A stretch of 64,000 nucleotides of DNA from Myxococcaceae bacterium. Its GTDB lineage: Bacteria; Myxococcota; Myxococcia; Myxococcales; Myxococcaceae. The notes beneath the pieces are model-generated. The model ran no database searches. It was not told where the DNA came from and saw only the letters and a list, made by a program, of their open reading frames with translations. Where the stretch lies: positions 17,709-81,708 of the forward strand of contig JAIBBR010000005.1 of assembly GCA_019694575.1 (NCBI GenBank), given 5' to 3'. Numbering within the stretch: the first letter of the stretch is position 1; each line of letters begins with the position of its first letter. Below, piece after piece: positions 17,368-25,069 of this stretch. The position numbers and the translations under genes were made by a program.

Positions 17368-17988
17368 TCACTCAGTGGCGCCGAAGTTGAGCGCGAGCAT
17401 CAATTGAATGCTCATCACGTTGAACGGCTTCTGCTGCAGCGAGAAGACGATGTTGTCGGTGATGTCTAAACGGTAGCTGATGACTTTGTTTTGAAAGATG
17501 CGAAAGCCCAAGCCCAAGTTGAGTGCGGGCTTGAAACCATTGGTGAACTTGAAAACGGTAGCGCCGGCGAGCAGGTGGGTCTCGAAATAAATAACGCTGG
17601 TGTTCAGCACCGCGGCCTTGCCGTAGAACGGTTTCCACAGCAGGTCTGAGCCGACCATGTATTGAACTTCTTCAAACACGGTGGGTATGACGCCGAAGTC
17701 TTTTTCGAGCTGCTCGCGCAAACCGGTTTTCAGGCTGTAGCTGTAGCCGCCGCGACCGACCTGCCAGGCGAAGCTGTCGGTGAAGTGGTACGTGTACGAA
17801 ACCTGCGCGAAGAAGCCTTTGTAAAAGGCGTCGAGCGGCAGCGAACCCACTCCCAAGGTGAGCTCGTGGCTCATGCGAAAGGCGCGCTCTTGAATGGCAG
17901 AGACGGAGCCCGGGTTTTCAAGCGCGTCGATTTGCGCCAACGCCGCGCTGGGCACGGCGAGACACAACAAAAGTAGGGTGTGTTTCAC
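17368..17988 (-). CDS. Outer-membrane beta-barrel protein (OMP_myx-like)
   Basis: 206 residues from a GTG at 17988 preceded by GGAG at a 6-base distance. The signal peptide is VKHTLLLLCLAVPSAALAQ. The mature part has alternating aromatic strands (FFAQVSYTYHFTDSFAW, VGRGGYSYSLKTG, VIYFETHLLAGATVFKF) and ends in LMLALNFGATE. This matches the small outer-membrane beta-barrel domain found across myxobacteria, including GltA/GltB-like proteins. As first gene of the minus-strand TPR operon it would give the assembly its outer-membrane anchor. Confidence 0.72.
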   Translation of the reverse strand: MKHTLLLLCLAVPSAALAQIDALENPGSVSAIQERAFRMSHELTLGVGSLPLDAFYKGFFAQVSYTYHFTDSFAWQVGRGGYSYSLKTGLREQLEKDFGVIPTVFEEVQYMVGSDLLWKPFYGKAAVLNTSVIYFETHLLAGATVFKFTNGFKPALNLGLGFRIFQNKVISYRLDITDNIVFSLQQKPFNVMSIQLMLALNFGATE

Positions 17989-18159
17989 GTCATCTCCGTA
18001 GTGGGAGCCGCGAGCAGCACGATGTCGATTGGGGGCAGCCGAAAGCGAATGCAACTGCGCCGGCAGTCATTACGCAAGAATGAAGTGCACCTGATTTCGG
18101 TACATCAACCTACAAGCATCACTTGACGAAATGATTTTCGCCGTCAGCGCAGCCAGGCC

Positions 18160-18876
18160 CTACTCGGCGGCGTTCGAATGCAGCAGCGCGATGCGCTTGA
18201 CTATCCACCCCGAGACGACCCAGGGCATGAACAACCAGTAACTGTTTACCAACATGAACTTCACCACCAAGTCTTCAGTGGTACGTACGTGGGGAAAGCC
18301 GGCCGCCGCTTCGCTTAGGTAGTAGACGCAGGTGGCCAAGAAATCGAACGCCATCAGCCCCAAGAAACCGTAGAGCGCTCCGACGTCGCGGCGCTGACTT
18401 TTGTACCAACGCACCAACGAGAAGATGCCCACAATGCCCCAGACGGCCGCCAGGGCTTCGAGCGACCACATGGTGGGGTCGGCGTGCAGGTAGCGGTCAT
18501 CACCTCCGTCGATGTAGCGCCACCACGGCTCGGCCCACGCAGTGCCCTTGGCGGCCAAGATTTGGGGGTGAAAAAGCACCCAGCCCAGTTCCCACGTGAC
18601 ATGAGGAATGCAGCTCAGAATCACCCACGTCACGCTCATGTGCTCGCGGCGTTCGAAGGGTGTGCGGGCCTTGAGCGCCTTCATCGGCCACCAGGGCACG
18701 GTGATGAGGCTGCCGAAGAGACAGAAGGCGAGCGCAATTTGCATCACGCTGCCGAAGTGACGGTCGGTCACCGTGTACGCGAGCACTGTTTGTGCCGTGA
18801 TGTTGAGCGCGAGGCAGATACCGATGCCCGTCGCCAACGCACGGGTCGTTTCTTGCGACCCTGGGTGTACTTTCAT
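18160..18876 (-). CDS. EBP/EXPERA-like polytopic membrane protein
   Basis: 238 residues from the ATG at 18876; a TTG start 11 codons earlier is possible but less likely. Four to five hydrophobic helices are visible. Motifs such as HVTWELGWVLFHP, WWRYIDGGDDRYLHADP and FMLVNSYWLFMPWVVSG fit the emopamil-binding protein/EXPERA fold, in which His, Glu and Trp residues within helices form a sterol isomerase pocket in eukaryotes. The bacterial members have no established substrate, although sterol or other isoprenoid metabolism occurs in some myxobacteria. It is a single gene with no pathway neighbours. Confidence 0.62.
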   Translation of the reverse strand: MKVHPGSQETTRALATGIGICLALNITAQTVLAYTVTDRHFGSVMQIALAFCLFGSLITVPWWPMKALKARTPFERREHMSVTWVILSCIPHVTWELGWVLFHPQILAAKGTAWAEPWWRYIDGGDDRYLHADPTMWSLEALAAVWGIVGIFSLVRWYKSQRRDVGALYGFLGLMAFDFLATCVYYLSEAAAGFPHVRTTEDLVVKFMLVNSYWLFMPWVVSGWIVKRIALLHSNAAE

Positions 18877-18907
18877 GGTGATGGCAAAGCTCCGTAAGGT
18901 AAATAAC

Positions 18908-18938
18908 AAGGGCGGCAGACGCGATGCCTACCGCCCTT
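18908..18938 (-). terminator. Hairpin terminator after the B-lectin gene
   Basis: AAGGGCGG (18908-18915) pairs exactly with CCGCCCTT (18931-18938) across 15 bases. On the minus strand it lies 27 bases past the stop of the 18966-19595 gene and is followed by TTGTTATTT, a T-rich tail. Confidence 0.65.
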
Positions 18939-18965
18939 AGGTACTCACCAAGAGACGACCACTGT

Positions 18966-19595
18966 TTATTGGCAGTACGCGACGGCCGGGTATTGGGTGA
19001 AGCAGATGTAGCGACCTTGGGCGTTGGTTTGGCACCCAGTGGCTTGGCAAGGGCGCGCGGGCACGTTCGTGCAGTCGTACGTGCAGATGCCGGTGAACTG
19101 TGTGTCGCAGCCGAGCAACGTGCAGTACGGCGAGTTGACCAGCGTTTCGGTGCTCCAAACGTTTCGGCCTGCCGTGTCATAAATGACGAAGTTGCCGTTG
19201 TCTTGCAGGCGAACCACCGCGCCAGGTGAGTTCCAAGTGCCGGTGCTCCAAACGGGTTGGCCCGCCGAGTTCGACAGTACCAAGTTTCCGTCAGGTTGCA
19301 GCGTCAACACCGCCGAGCCCCGGCCGTACGTGTTCGGGCTCCAGAGAACCCTGCCCGCTCGTGTATAGAGAACGATGTTGCCGTCGTTCTGGTGGTACAG
19401 GTATGCGCTGCCGTTGCAGTTCCACAAAATTTGCCCACGCGGTAGCGATTCACCCGTGCGCATGACGCCACAGCTAAGCTCTTGGCGCGAAGTGCCCAGG
19501 CTCGTTTCTTCAGAAAGCTCTTGCGCGGTACCAACACCGCACCCGGCCAGTGCCAACACAACCGTACCCAGCAGGGCCGAATTCAACCGAATCAT
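18966..19595 (-). CDS. Bulb-type (B-)lectin domain lipoprotein
   Basis: 209 residues. The signal MIRLNSALLGTVVLALAGC ends in a strong lipobox (ALAGC). Residues about 50-150 form a bulb-lectin beta-prism domain with three mannose-site-like motifs of the Q-x-D-x-N-x-V-x-Y type: QNDGNIVLY, QPDGNLVLS and QDNGNFVIY. All three depart slightly from the consensus, and the second lacks the tyrosine. The C-terminal 60 residues are Cys-rich (CTLLGCDTQFTGIC, CQATGCQT). Such proteins bind mannose-type glycans; here the role would be carbohydrate binding at the surface. It is monocistronic, with its own terminator. Confidence 0.8.
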   Translation of the reverse strand: MIRLNSALLGTVVLALAGCGVGTAQELSEETSLGTSRQELSCGVMRTGESLPRGQILWNCNGSAYLYHQNDGNIVLYTRAGRVLWSPNTYGRGSAVLTLQPDGNLVLSNSAGQPVWSTGTWNSPGAVVRLQDNGNFVIYDTAGRNVWSTETLVNSPYCTLLGCDTQFTGICTYDCTNVPARPCQATGCQTNAQGRYICFTQYPAVAYCQ

Positions 19596-19745
19596 TTGAT
19601 GTCTCTCCCTTAAATGCGTTGTTTACGTTCGTGACTTTCGTCGCGCGTTCTGTTTCGCGCGGCGCAGTCGTGCATCTAGTCGGCGAACTGTGAAGCGACA
19701 ACGCCGCGGCGGGTGACTCTTAACCTGTGAAACAATGCGCGAAGT

Positions 19746-20400
19746 GGGGTCTTCGCTGCCTGGCTCCAGCGGCCGAAATGGGTGTTGGTAGCGATTCAAC
19801 CCCGTGAGCAATTGCCCACCGGCGCGCACGGCCCGGGCCCGGGCCCGGTTGGCGATGTGACACGAAGAGCAATCGACGTTGTCGGGGTGGTGCGCGATGC
19901 GCGGGTTGTCGATGTCGAAGGTGTTTTTGCAACGCCGCGCGCATCTCAGCATCGGGAGCGTCGAGTTTCAGCATGCCCGTCATGCCCGAGCTGTCGAAAA
20001 CGATGTGGCCCGCAAGAGGCGCCAGCGCTTCGCTGAAGGTAGACGCGGTGGGGGATGAAAAAAGGTGCGTTGGGCGTGGCCGTCGTCAGTTGTTGTTCGG
20101 CCGGAGGAGGCAGCGCCGCGAAGTGCGCTTGCGAAAGCGGCGGACCTCCGCGCCCTGGGGTTGCCAAAGTCATCAGGCCCGACGAGCTCGTTGCGGGCGG
20201 TGTAAAGAGCACTGCGACCGTGTTCATGCTCAGCGCAACGCTGGGAAGTGAACCTGCGTTGGGGGCGGTCCCTGCGTCAGGCGGTGGGCCCGCATCAGGA
20301 AAACCGCTGTCAGAATCGACCGCACGCCCGCTGTCGGCCAGGTGTTGAGGCGTCGGCAGGCATGCGGTAAGCACACCGCTGCCCATGAGAACGCTGAACC
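19746..20400 (-). pseudogene. Decayed, internally deleted copy of the 20876-22207 lipoprotein gene
   Basis: This stretch matches the intact neighbour closely at both ends. The N-terminal part reads LMGSGVLTACLPTPQ, and the C-terminal part in shifted frames reads MTGMLKLDAPDAEMR and NVDCSSCHIANRARARAV. After LSQAHFAAL it jumps straight to PPPAEQQLTT, so about 150 residues are deleted relative to the neighbour. Frameshifts follow before the CXXCH segment. Similarity begins near 19746 and ends near 20400, exactly where a plus-strand small lipoprotein gene starts. Confidence 0.82.
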
Positions 20401-20402
20401 CG

Positions 20403-20708
20403 ATGAAAGTATCTTCATTCGTGACAAAAACTTTCCTCGTCCTGCTGTTATTGGGGGTCGCGTGCGCGTCCTCATTGTCGGACGCATCGACGTGTCCGAT
20501 TGACCTTTCGGATGCAGGCTGTTCGATGACGGCTGAATGCGTCAATGCCAGGGAAAGCTGGCCTTGCTCAACGGCGGGCATGTCGTGCCAGCTCTGCGAG
20601 TCGTCGTATCACTCATATGTTGCCCGCTGTGAGACGTCCCCAGACGGGGGCCAGGCATGGGTCGTCAACAGGGGTATTCCCCCGCCGGGTTGTCCTCAGG
20701 TCGATTGA
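20403..20708 (+). CDS. Small Cys-rich lipoprotein, function unknown
   Basis: 101 residues from the ATG at 20403. The signal MKVSSFVTKTFLVLLLLGVAC ends in a plausible lipobox (LGVAC), and the mature part is Cys-rich (MTAEC, WPCSTAGMSCQLC). An ATG six codons upstream is an alternative, and neither has a clear ribosome-binding site. It abuts the truncated 5' end of the decayed lipoprotein copy on the other strand, so it may have arrived with the event that broke that copy. Coding status is likely but not certain. Confidence 0.45.
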   Translation: MKVSSFVTKTFLVLLLLGVACASSLSDASTCPIDLSDAGCSMTAECVNARESWPCSTAGMSCQLCESSYHSYVARCETSPDGGQAWVVNRGIPPPGCPQVD

Positions 20709-20875
20709 TCTTTCGCGTTCGTAGCGAACCGGGGGCCTTCGTTGTATCGACCCCGGAAGACCGGCCGGCGCGACTTCGCTTCGACGAGACCGCGGCAGTC
20801 GTTGCATGTGGACTGATGCTCGGGGGCGACAAGCTGAATTCGTTGAAACAAACAGGGCAGCCTGCGTGCATGGAA

Positions 20876-22207
20876 CTATGGCGCCGAAACAAGCCGTTCA
20901 ATGGTGTCGGCCACTTCGGCCGCCTCGTGAATGACCCGTGGGTTGATAACGGGCCGGGCATTCAAATAACCGAAGGCACGCTGCATTGTCGTCTCTTCGC
21001 CATGCGCCGCGGGGACTTCGCTGCTTGGCTCCAATGGCCGAAATGGGTGTTGGTAGCGATTCAACCCCGTGAGCGATTGCCCACCGGCGCGCACGGCGCG
21101 GGCCCGGGCCCGGTTGGCGATGTGACACGAAGAGCAGTCGACGTTGTCGGGGTGGTGCGCGGTGCGCGGGTTGTCGATGTCGAAGGTGCTTTGCAACGCC
21201 GCGCGCACCTCAGCTTCGGGAGCGTCGAGTTTCAGCATGCCCGTCATGCCCGAGCTGTCGAAAACGATGTGGCCCGCAAGAGGCGCCAACGCTTCGCTGA
21301 AGGCAGACGCGGGGGTGATAGCAAAAGGGGCGTTGGGCGCGGCCGTCGTCAGTTGTTGTTCGGCAGGCGGGGCCAACGCGGCGATGGGCAGCGCTGTCCG
21401 TGAGGCGCCGGTGATGCGAAACCCACCGAATTGCCAGGCCACCCCGCGCCCTTCCATGAAGGTCAGCTGAGAAAGCGTTTCAGGGCCGGCGAATTCGGCA
21501 ATGAGACTGCGCAGGTGTTGGCCGTAAGCGCCTTCAAGCCCCTGCGCGCGCAAGGTGGGGCTGACGCCAAGTGGCTCTTGCCGGGCCCCCTGCTGGTTCT
21601 TGAGCGGCTCAACCCAGCGGCGCGCCAAATCGTCGAACTGTGCTGGGCTCAAGTCGTAGAGCAAGTGAATCGCGTTGTCGTCGATACCCGTGGCGCTCTC
21701 TTCTGGGTGTGGTTGTGCCACCAGCCGCAGTTGGCGGCGGCATGCGGCCGGGTTGCTGGCGAGCAACGCCAGGGTTGGAAAACAGGGGTCGATGCGCGCC
21801 GAGACGATTCGCCATTCACCGTAAGCTAGCTCGGGCAGGGGGTTGTCTGAAAACGCGGGAATTGCCGCGAAGTGCGCTTGCGAAAGCAGCGGACCTCCGC
21901 GCCCTGGGGTGCCCAAAGTCATCAGGCCCGTCGAGCCCGTTGCGGGCAGTGGAAAGAGCACCGCGACCGCGTTCATGCTCAACGCCACGCTGGGAAGTGG
22001 ACCTGCGTCGGGGGCCGGCCCTGCGTCAGGTGGTGGGCCCGCATCAGAAAAACCGCTGTCCGAATCGACCACAGGCCCGCCGTCCATCAGGTCTTGGGGC
22101 GTCGGCAGGCATGCGGTCAGCACACCGCTGCCCAAGAGAACGGTGAGAGCGAAGGGCTTCGAGAGCGCAGCGAAGTTGAGCGATGGCATCGATGCAGCGC
22201 GCTGCAT
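20876..22207 (-). CDS. Lipoprotein with a single CXXCH haem-binding motif
   Basis: 443 residues from the ATG at 22207 (ATG at 22189 is equally possible). The signal ends in LLGSGVLTAC, a good lipobox, and is followed by an Asp/Pro/Gly/Ala linker (DAGPPPDAGPAPDAGP). One c-type haem motif, CSSCH, sits at residues 358-362 in NVDCSSCHIANRARA. Upstream segments include AYGEWRIVSARIDPCFP and LLYDLSPAQFDDLARRW. No named family is recognised; one CXXCH in an otherwise unfamiliar 440-residue protein suggests an exported electron carrier or a dedicated haem protein. A decayed copy lies immediately downstream. Confidence 0.72.
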   Translation of the reverse strand: MQRAASMPSLNFAALSKPFALTVLLGSGVLTACLPTPQDLMDGGPVVDSDSGFSDAGPPPDAGPAPDAGPLPSVALSMNAVAVLFPLPATGSTGLMTLGTPGRGGPLLSQAHFAAIPAFSDNPLPELAYGEWRIVSARIDPCFPTLALLASNPAACRRQLRLVAQPHPEESATGIDDNAIHLLYDLSPAQFDDLARRWVEPLKNQQGARQEPLGVSPTLRAQGLEGAYGQHLRSLIAEFAGPETLSQLTFMEGRGVAWQFGGFRITGASRTALPIAALAPPAEQQLTTAAPNAPFAITPASAFSEALAPLAGHIVFDSSGMTGMLKLDAPEAEVRAALQSTFDIDNPRTAHHPDNVDCSSCHIANRARARAVRAGGQSLTGLNRYQHPFRPLEPSSEVPAAHGEETTMQRAFGYLNARPVINPRVIHEAAEVADTIERLVSAP

Positions 22208-22362
22208 GGTGAGGGCCAGTTCACTGACCCGCCCAAAGCGTTGAGCCTCGGTAAGAAGTCACTGTTTTTGCTTTGGGTTTAGCGTCGCAATGGGAACGCG
22301 CCGTGGCTGTCGTGCTTCACTGTGTAGGGGCTCGACCTCTCCACCACGGTGCCTCGAGAGCG

Positions 22363-24531
22363 TCAGTACCCGACTGAATTGAACATGAACGGGTAGCTGA
22401 TGACGACGCCCGCACCCTTCGCCGGGGGGAACTTCCACCCTTTGAGCGAATTCAAAATGCAGCCTTCCACCGCGGCGCTCTTCATCGTCGACGACTTGGT
22501 CTTCGCGGTGGTCACAATGCCCGCGGTCGAGATGTTCCACTCGAGAACGATTTTGCCGGCCAAGCCCGCTTCTTTGAGCAATGCGCGCTCGTAGCAGGCA
22601 GAAATTTCGGCCAAGTGCGAGTTGATGACCTTGGCCACCGCTTCTTTATCAATCGTGCCTTGCACGCCCATGGTGCGCGAGGTGGCGCGCGTCACCGTTC
22701 CGCCCACGGCGCCTTTGCCGACCCGGCCCGCGCCCAAAGCGCCGATGCCGCCGCCGCCCAAGCCGCGCAGGGTTTCAATGCCTTTGATGCCCGAGCCGCC
22801 TGAACCGCCGCCGCCCAAGCCGAAGGTGCCCAAGCCCGCGTTGGCGATCGGCTGTTTGCCGATGAGCCCCGAGAGCTTGTAGTCGTTCTTCATGTCTTTC
22901 TTGCCGGGGCCGCCGCCAGAGTCCAACTTGGCAAGCAGCTTGTTCAGCGCGGGGCCCGCGGCGGTAATCTTCTCGAGCGCCTTGGGTATCGGCGGAGGCT
23001 TCACCGCCAACTTCGGCGCTTCTTTCACCGCTTCAGGTTTCTTCTCGACCTTCTTTTCCTGCTTCTTCTCTTTGATTTCCTCGAGCTTCTTCTTCGCTTC
23101 TTCCTTCTTCTTAGGCTCGGGTTTGATCAGCTTCACCGCCACCGGGGTGAGGTTCTTGCCGGTGAAGTCGGGGCCGGTCTCGGGCGGGTTGAACATGATG
23201 AAGGCGCCCAACCCGGTGGACAGAATCAAGAAGAAAGCAATTGCCAACCACGGCCAACGCCGCAGCGGGTTGACGAACGGCCGGGGAATGGGCGCCTGCA
23301 CATAGGCGACCATCGAAATGTCGCCGTCGCCCGACAAGCGCAGCGCGGTGCCGTTGCTGAGGCTGACGAAACGCCGGCCGCTCTGCATCTGCTCTAGTTG
23401 ATCGGCGCCCAGCGGGTAAAAATTGCCGTCGTTGCCGCGCTTTTCGAGCGCCGCTCCCGGGGGAATGAACACCCGGTAACTGTCGCCTTGCTGCTCGGCG
23501 AGCACGAAGCTGCCGAAATTGCCGTCGGGCACGTTGAAGCCGTAAAGCGGCACGTCGGCGGTATCGTCGGCGCCACCGGTGACTGGCTTCTTCGGTTTGA
23601 TGGTGCCGAAGCTGCGCGCCTGTTTGCGAATGTCGCCCCAATAGAGCTCGAAGAAGAGCTTGGGCGTGCCTTTGCCTTCGTTCGCGGCAGCAATGCCCAA
23701 CGGCACCGCTTTGCGTTTCGCTTGTGGGCGCACCGCACCCGTGCGGGCAGGGCGGGCCGCGGCGGGCGCATGTTCAGCGGGCGGCGGTGCGTGGGGCTTG
23801 GCGGCCGGTGCCTTGGCCACGGGAGGAGGGGCCGGAGGCGGCGCGCTCTTTTGCGGCGCATCGGCTCGTCGCGCGGTGTGCTCAGCGGCTTGGCGCAGCA
23901 ATTCAGGGCTGACGTTCACCGCTTCAGTGCGGTTGTTTTCGCCGTCTTCGAGCGGCTGCTGCACCGCGCGCAAATGCGACTGCTGCTTGGCGGCGGGCGG
24001 GGTGAACATCGGGTTGGCCGACGCTTGCGGCTGCGCCACGCCCATGCGGCGCGAAGAGACGACAGTCGAAGGAACCGGCGTGGTGGCTCCCGAAGGCGGG
24101 CGCGCAGGGGCGGCCTGCGCATGCGCACGGGCGGGAGGTTGCGCGGCAGGTTTCGGCGCCGGTGGACGGCCGCCCAACAACGCCGCGATTTCAGGCGAAG
24201 GGCCTTGTTTGGCTTGCGGTTTTTGCTGCGAGATGACGCGCACCTTCAGGCTGAAGGGCCCAATCGCCAGCTCGTCGACGGGGCGTACTTCACACGCGGT
24301 GACTTTGTGGCCGTTGACGAAAACGCCGGTGTTGCCACCGAGGTCTTGCACCGCCACCTTGCCGTTTTGAAAAAACAGTTGGGCGTGCGTTTCGGCCACG
24401 TGCGGGTCATCGAGCCGCAGCTCGCAATTTTCTCCTGACCCCAAGGCGTACTGGCCGGGAACGAAGACTTCAGTTCCGACGAGCAGTCCGTCGCGCAGAA
24501 TCACGACTTGAAGTACGGCGTTCCCGCTCAA
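22363..24531 (-). CDS. FHA - TM - AgmX/PglI C-terminal domain protein (GltG-like)
   Basis: 722 residues. An FHA domain occupies about residues 15-97 (YALGSGENCELRLDD, THAQLFFQNGKVAV, GVFVNGHKV). A Pro/Ala-rich cytoplasmic linker follows to about residue 260, then a globular part and one transmembrane helix at about 425-450 (WPWLAIAFFLILSTGLGAF). The periplasmic part is Lys/Glu/Pro-rich (about 465-530) and Gly-rich (565-620). The last ~100 residues form the TonB-like AgmX/PglI domain (INSHLAEISACYERALLKE, GKIVLEWNIS, GWKFPPAKGAG). FHA plus AgmX/PglI around one helix is the layout of GltG of the Myxococcus gliding machinery; paralogous Glt-like clusters exist in myxobacteria, so gliding itself cannot be assumed. 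Confidence 0.82.
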   Translation of the reverse strand: MSGNAVLQVVILRDGLLVGTEVFVPGQYALGSGENCELRLDDPHVAETHAQLFFQNGKVAVQDLGGNTGVFVNGHKVTACEVRPVDELAIGPFSLKVRVISQQKPQAKQGPSPEIAALLGGRPPAPKPAAQPPARAHAQAAPARPPSGATTPVPSTVVSSRRMGVAQPQASANPMFTPPAAKQQSHLRAVQQPLEDGENNRTEAVNVSPELLRQAAEHTARRADAPQKSAPPPAPPPVAKAPAAKPHAPPPAEHAPAAARPARTGAVRPQAKRKAVPLGIAAANEGKGTPKLFFELYWGDIRKQARSFGTIKPKKPVTGGADDTADVPLYGFNVPDGNFGSFVLAEQQGDSYRVFIPPGAALEKRGNDGNFYPLGADQLEQMQSGRRFVSLSNGTALRLSGDGDISMVAYVQAPIPRPFVNPLRRWPWLAIAFFLILSTGLGAFIMFNPPETGPDFTGKNLTPVAVKLIKPEPKKKEEAKKKLEEIKEKKQEKKVEKKPEAVKEAPKLAVKPPPIPKALEKITAAGPALNKLLAKLDSGGGPGKKDMKNDYKLSGLIGKQPIANAGLGTFGLGGGGSGGSGIKGIETLRGLGGGGIGALGAGRVGKGAVGGTVTRATSRTMGVQGTIDKEAVAKVINSHLAEISACYERALLKEAGLAGKIVLEWNISTAGIVTTAKTKSSTMKSAAVEGCILNSLKGWKFPPAKGAGVVISYPFMFNSVGY

Positions 24532-24572
24532 GAGCGCTCCTTCACTGCCAAACGACGACTACCAGGCTGTCA

Positions 24573-24923
24573 TCACGTGTCGTACAGCGACCCGATGATT
24601 TCATCGCGAAAGCTTTCTTTCTTCTTCACCATCGATCGGGTCTTGAGCTCTTTGCGATCATACAAATACACCGCGCCCGACTTATTGGTTTGCCCCTGAA
24701 TCAACCGGTCATCGAAGTCGATGCGGGTGGGGCCGCGCGTCGAAAGCGGCACTTGCTCGCCCGCCGCAGGCGCCGAAGCCTCGGCGTTGTTCAACTTCAC
24801 CGAGGGCACTTCTTTCTTCGGAGCGGCCTTTTTGGCGGCCGGCGCTTTTTTCGGCTTCGCCGCGGCGGCGTCAAAAGCCACCGCCACGTTGACCGCCAAA
24901 AGCATGAAGAGAAATCGGCGCAT
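24573..24923 (-). CDS. Small exported partner of the FHA/AgmX protein, function unknown
   Basis: 116 residues from the ATG at 24923, which has CGGAG 8 bases upstream; the open frame extends further but without support. The signal is MRRFLFMLLAVNVAVAFDAAAA, followed by a Lys/Ala/Pro linker and a conserved-looking C-terminus (RIDFDDRLIQGQTNKSGA, VYLYDRKELKTRSMV, FRDEIIGSLYD). It is encoded 41 bases before the GltG-like gene on the same strand. The short KKKESFRDEI stretch resembles segments of small proteins beside AgmX/PglI genes, a recollection I cannot check. Confidence 0.6.
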   Translation of the reverse strand: MRRFLFMLLAVNVAVAFDAAAAKPKKAPAAKKAAPKKEVPSVKLNNAEASAPAAGEQVPLSTRGPTRIDFDDRLIQGQTNKSGAVYLYDRKELKTRSMVKKKESFRDEIIGSLYDT

Positions 24924-25069
24924 GGGCAGACTCCGACTAAATCGAACGTTGCGCGTCATGGTCAAGACGCTCAAACACACCCATTCTGGTTGTGTTGCCG
25001 GCAAGAGTCGAGGTTCTTTGTCATGCACAAAGGGTGGGCAGATCTGCCCTCGGGTAGGAGAATGCTGAC

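Noticed and set aside
19030..19160. Possible tRNA or structured RNA in the region rich in short inverted repeats
   Set aside because: The sequence is the Cys-rich coding end of the B-lectin gene; no cloverleaf could be drawn. No tRNA was found elsewhere in the window.
20657..21403. 248-codon plus-strand frame opposite the CXXCH lipoprotein
   Set aside because: Mostly antisense to the intact gene, with the same antisense text also found opposite the decayed copy; no signal or family.
23398..24438. 346-codon plus-strand frame opposite the FHA/AgmX gene
   Set aside because: Arg/Gly-rich shadow frame caused by GC-rich third positions; the minus frame shows FHA, membrane helix and AgmX/PglI domain.
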